Shown here: positions 6,235 to 7,811 of the stretch, piece after piece
How positions within the stretch are numbered: the first letter of the stretch is position 1
Layout of the letters: each line of letters starts with the position of its first letter
Source of the DNA: an uncultured Rhizobiaceae group bacterium
Lineage (GTDB): Bacteria > Pseudomonadota > Alphaproteobacteria > Rhizobiales > Rhizobiaceae
DNA length: 7,811 nt
Assembly (NCBI GenBank): GCA_937951455.1
Contig: CALFBU010000306.1
Location: 1 to 7,811 of the forward strand
Direction: 5' to 3'
Translations under genes and position numbers: made by a program
The notes under the pieces: generated by a model
Databases searched by the model: none
Told to the model about the DNA's origin: nothing
What the model saw: the letters and a program-made list of their open reading frames with translations, nothing else

Positions 6235-7281
6235 ATGCGCATTCTCTTCGTCATACCAGGGGACATTGATCTCCCCACAGGCGGATACCGTTATGACAAG
6301 GAAATCATCAATGCATGGAAAGCTTCAGGCATTGATGTCGGGCTGATAAGCCTTGAGGGCAATTATCCTTTTCCAAGTGTGCAAGACAAAGCGAATGCGC
6401 TAAAAGCGATTGAAAAATTTCCGGATGCTGAGGTCGCTGTGGTTGACGGTCTCCTAGGTGGCGCTTCGCCAGAGTTCATGCAAGCGCTTTCCAAAATCAT
6501 GCCGATCACAGCGCTAATCCATCATCCATTGTGTATGGAAAACGGGTTGGACGAAAATACCGCGCAACGTTTGAAAGCTTCAGAGCAAAAAGGGCTTCAA
6601 TTCGTTTCTCAAATTATCACCACCAGTCCTGCCACGACTAAAATTGTCTCGCAATTGTTTGGGGTTGAAAGCGCTAAAATCCATACCGTTCTGCCTGGCG
6701 TAAAAAGAACGCAAGTTTCAAAAGGCAGTCAAAGTGAAACCGTACATCTTCTTTGTGTTGGCTCAGTAATAGAGCGTAAGGGCCATAAGTTTTTACTTCA
6801 GGCCTTGAGCCGCTTGAAAGACTTGAATTGGCGTCTGGATTGTTATGGCAGTACAGAATTTGACACAAAGCTTTTTGACGAACTTCAGAGTTTAGCGAAA
6901 GCTGAAGACATGTCCGAAAAAGTCGCGTTCCATGGTGCTGTCAGTGATGAGATGATTGAAGCAGCTTATACAACATCAGATGTTTTCGTTTTGCCATCCC
7001 TGTTCGAGGGATATGGCATGGTCTATGCGGAAGCAATTGTGCGCGGCCTGCCCATTATAGCAACCACGGCTGGTGCAATACCGGATACAGTGCCTCAAAC
7101 CTGTGGTATCCTGATCGAGCCTGAAAACACCAACATGCTGACACAGGCACTTGAACAAATGATTTCTGATGAAGCTTTACGAAATAACTACAGACAAGGC
7201 GCGATGACCGCTGCAGAAGACTTCCCGACCTGGCAGGGTTCTGCGACGCGATTTGATGAACTTTTAAAGGATATGACATGA
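6235..7281 (+). CDS. GT4-family glycosyltransferase
   Basis: This 348-residue GT-B fold, retaining-type glycosyltransferase lacks membrane helices, so it acts in the cytosol or at the membrane face. The N-terminal domain opens with MRILFVIPGD and the acceptor-side loop LPTGGYRYD (13-21), and has IHHPLCMENG (95-104) and ITTSPAT (128-134). The C-terminal donor domain begins near 165 with LLCVGSVIERKGH (172-184). It carries the GT4 E-x7-E motif in FEGYGMVYAE (Glu258, Glu266), followed by GLPIIATTAGAIPD. Donor and acceptor cannot be read from this. The divergent neighbour manC makes GDP-mannose, which is one possible donor by context only. It starts 3 bases after the PTPS-like stop, suggesting translational coupling, and GAGGG at 6217-6221 is a distant ribosome site. 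Its stop overlaps the methyltransferase start (ATGA). Within this operon a small-molecule or lipid acceptor is more likely than a long polysaccharide. Confidence 0.9.
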   Translation: MRILFVIPGDIDLPTGGYRYDKEIINAWKASGIDVGLISLEGNYPFPSVQDKANALKAIEKFPDAEVAVVDGLLGGASPEFMQALSKIMPITALIHHPLCMENGLDENTAQRLKASEQKGLQFVSQIITTSPATTKIVSQLFGVESAKIHTVLPGVKRTQVSKGSQSETVHLLCVGSVIERKGHKFLLQALSRLKDLNWRLDCYGSTEFDTKLFDELQSLAKAEDMSEKVAFHGAVSDEMIEAAYTTSDVFVLPSLFEGYGMVYAEAIVRGLPIIATTAGAIPDTVPQTCGILIEPENTNMLTQALEQMISDEALRNNYRQGAMTAAEDFPTWQGSATRFDELLKDMT

Positions 7282-7811
7282 GTGGGTTTTCTGCGGAATG
7301 GTTGGCACTGCGCGAACCTGTTGATCACAGTGCAAGAAGTGAAGAAGTCTTGGCAGGTGTTGCAGGCTGGTTTGCACGGGATGAAGCGCTCAGAATTACC
7401 GATATTGGCAGCGGGACGGGTTCAACACTGCGCGCACTAAAACCCGTATTACCCCACACAATTGCATGGCACTTGATTGACCATGATGACGCTTTGCTGG
7501 ACGTTGCCAAAGGCGAAGCAAAAGGTGATAGGGTTGAGTTTTCCCTTGCGGATTTATCAAAATCCCTGGATGCACTATTCACACATGAGCCCGACTTGAT
7601 TACCACATCTGCCTTTCTCGATCTCGTTTCCAAAGACTGGCTTGAAACCATGGTACGTGAAATTACATCCAGAAACATCCCGTTCTACGCAGCGCTGACC
7701 TATGATGGCAGAGCGCAATGCGAGCCCGAACACGCAATGGACACACAAGTTCTAAACGCCTTTAATACCCATCAAAGAACCGACAAGGGATTTGGTCAAG
7801 CGCTAGGCCCC
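7278..7811 (+). CDS. Class I SAM-dependent methyltransferase (3' end missing)
   Basis: The first 178 residues are present and the frame is open to the window edge. After an N-terminal stretch with AEWLALREPVD (6-16) comes a Rossmann-type SAM site: motif I ITDIGSGTGST (40-50), an acidic residue at the end of strand 2 (Asp68 in HLIDHDD) that would hold the ribose, ADL at about 91-93, and a motif-IV-like strand PDLITTSAFLDLV (105-117). The end of the visible part reads RTDKGFGQALGP. Whether it methylates O, N or C is not visible, and the fold could in principle do related SAM chemistry. The ATG overlaps the glycosyltransferase stop by 4 bases (ATGA), and AAGGA (7267-7271) lies 6 bases upstream. 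This is typical translational coupling and places it in the same operon. The partial sequence limits assignment. Confidence 0.88.
   Translation, partial: MSGFSAEWLALREPVDHSARSEEVLAGVAGWFARDEALRITDIGSGTGSTLRALKPVLPHTIAWHLIDHDDALLDVAKGEAKGDRVEFSLADLSKSLDALFTHEPDLITTSAFLDLVSKDWLETMVREITSRNIPFYAALTYDGRAQCEPEHAMDTQVLNAFNTHQRTDKGFGQALGP

Overview
The window looks like a chromosomal piece of an alphaproteobacterium, probably Hyphomicrobiales-like and of moderate G+C. The main evidence is the order sppA – ihfB – LapA-domain gene, an arrangement I know from alphaproteobacterial chromosomes, plus a short alphaproteobacterial-type OpgH. I see no rRNA, tRNA, CRISPR array, insertion sequence or phage gene. 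Coding density is very high; the only sizeable gap is 124 bp (4646-4769).

Left part (1-1332, + strand): the 3' part of a short-form SppA membrane protease, then ihfB (integration host factor beta), then a small two-helix membrane protein of the LapA/DUF1049 family. The block ends tail-to-tail, with overlapping stop codons, against the next transcription unit.

Middle part (1329-4645, - strand): a two-gene unit transcribed opgH then manC. OpgH is the family-2 inner-membrane glucosyltransferase of osmoregulated periplasmic glucans. ManC is the bifunctional mannose-1-phosphate guanylyltransferase / mannose-6-phosphate isomerase that makes GDP-mannose. The complete ManC N terminus, including the nucleotide-binding signature, is encoded, but no ATG, GTG or TTG lies in frame ahead of it. 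An ATT start near 2759 is the best reading.

Right part (4770-7811, + strand, running off the end): a tightly packed operon of a medium-chain dehydrogenase-like protein without recognisable zinc ligands, a 6-pyruvoyl-tetrahydropterin-synthase-like protein with most catalytic residues replaced, a GT4 glycosyltransferase, and a SAM-dependent methyltransferase (partial). Gaps shrink from 28 to 3 to -4 bases, so the four products very probably act together. I infer an uncharacterised pathway for a glycosylated and/or methylated small molecule, possibly pterin- or purine-derived; the product cannot be read from sequence. This is the strongest candidate in the window for an undescribed system. The 124-bp divergent gap before it carries two inverted repeats and promoter-like hexamers.
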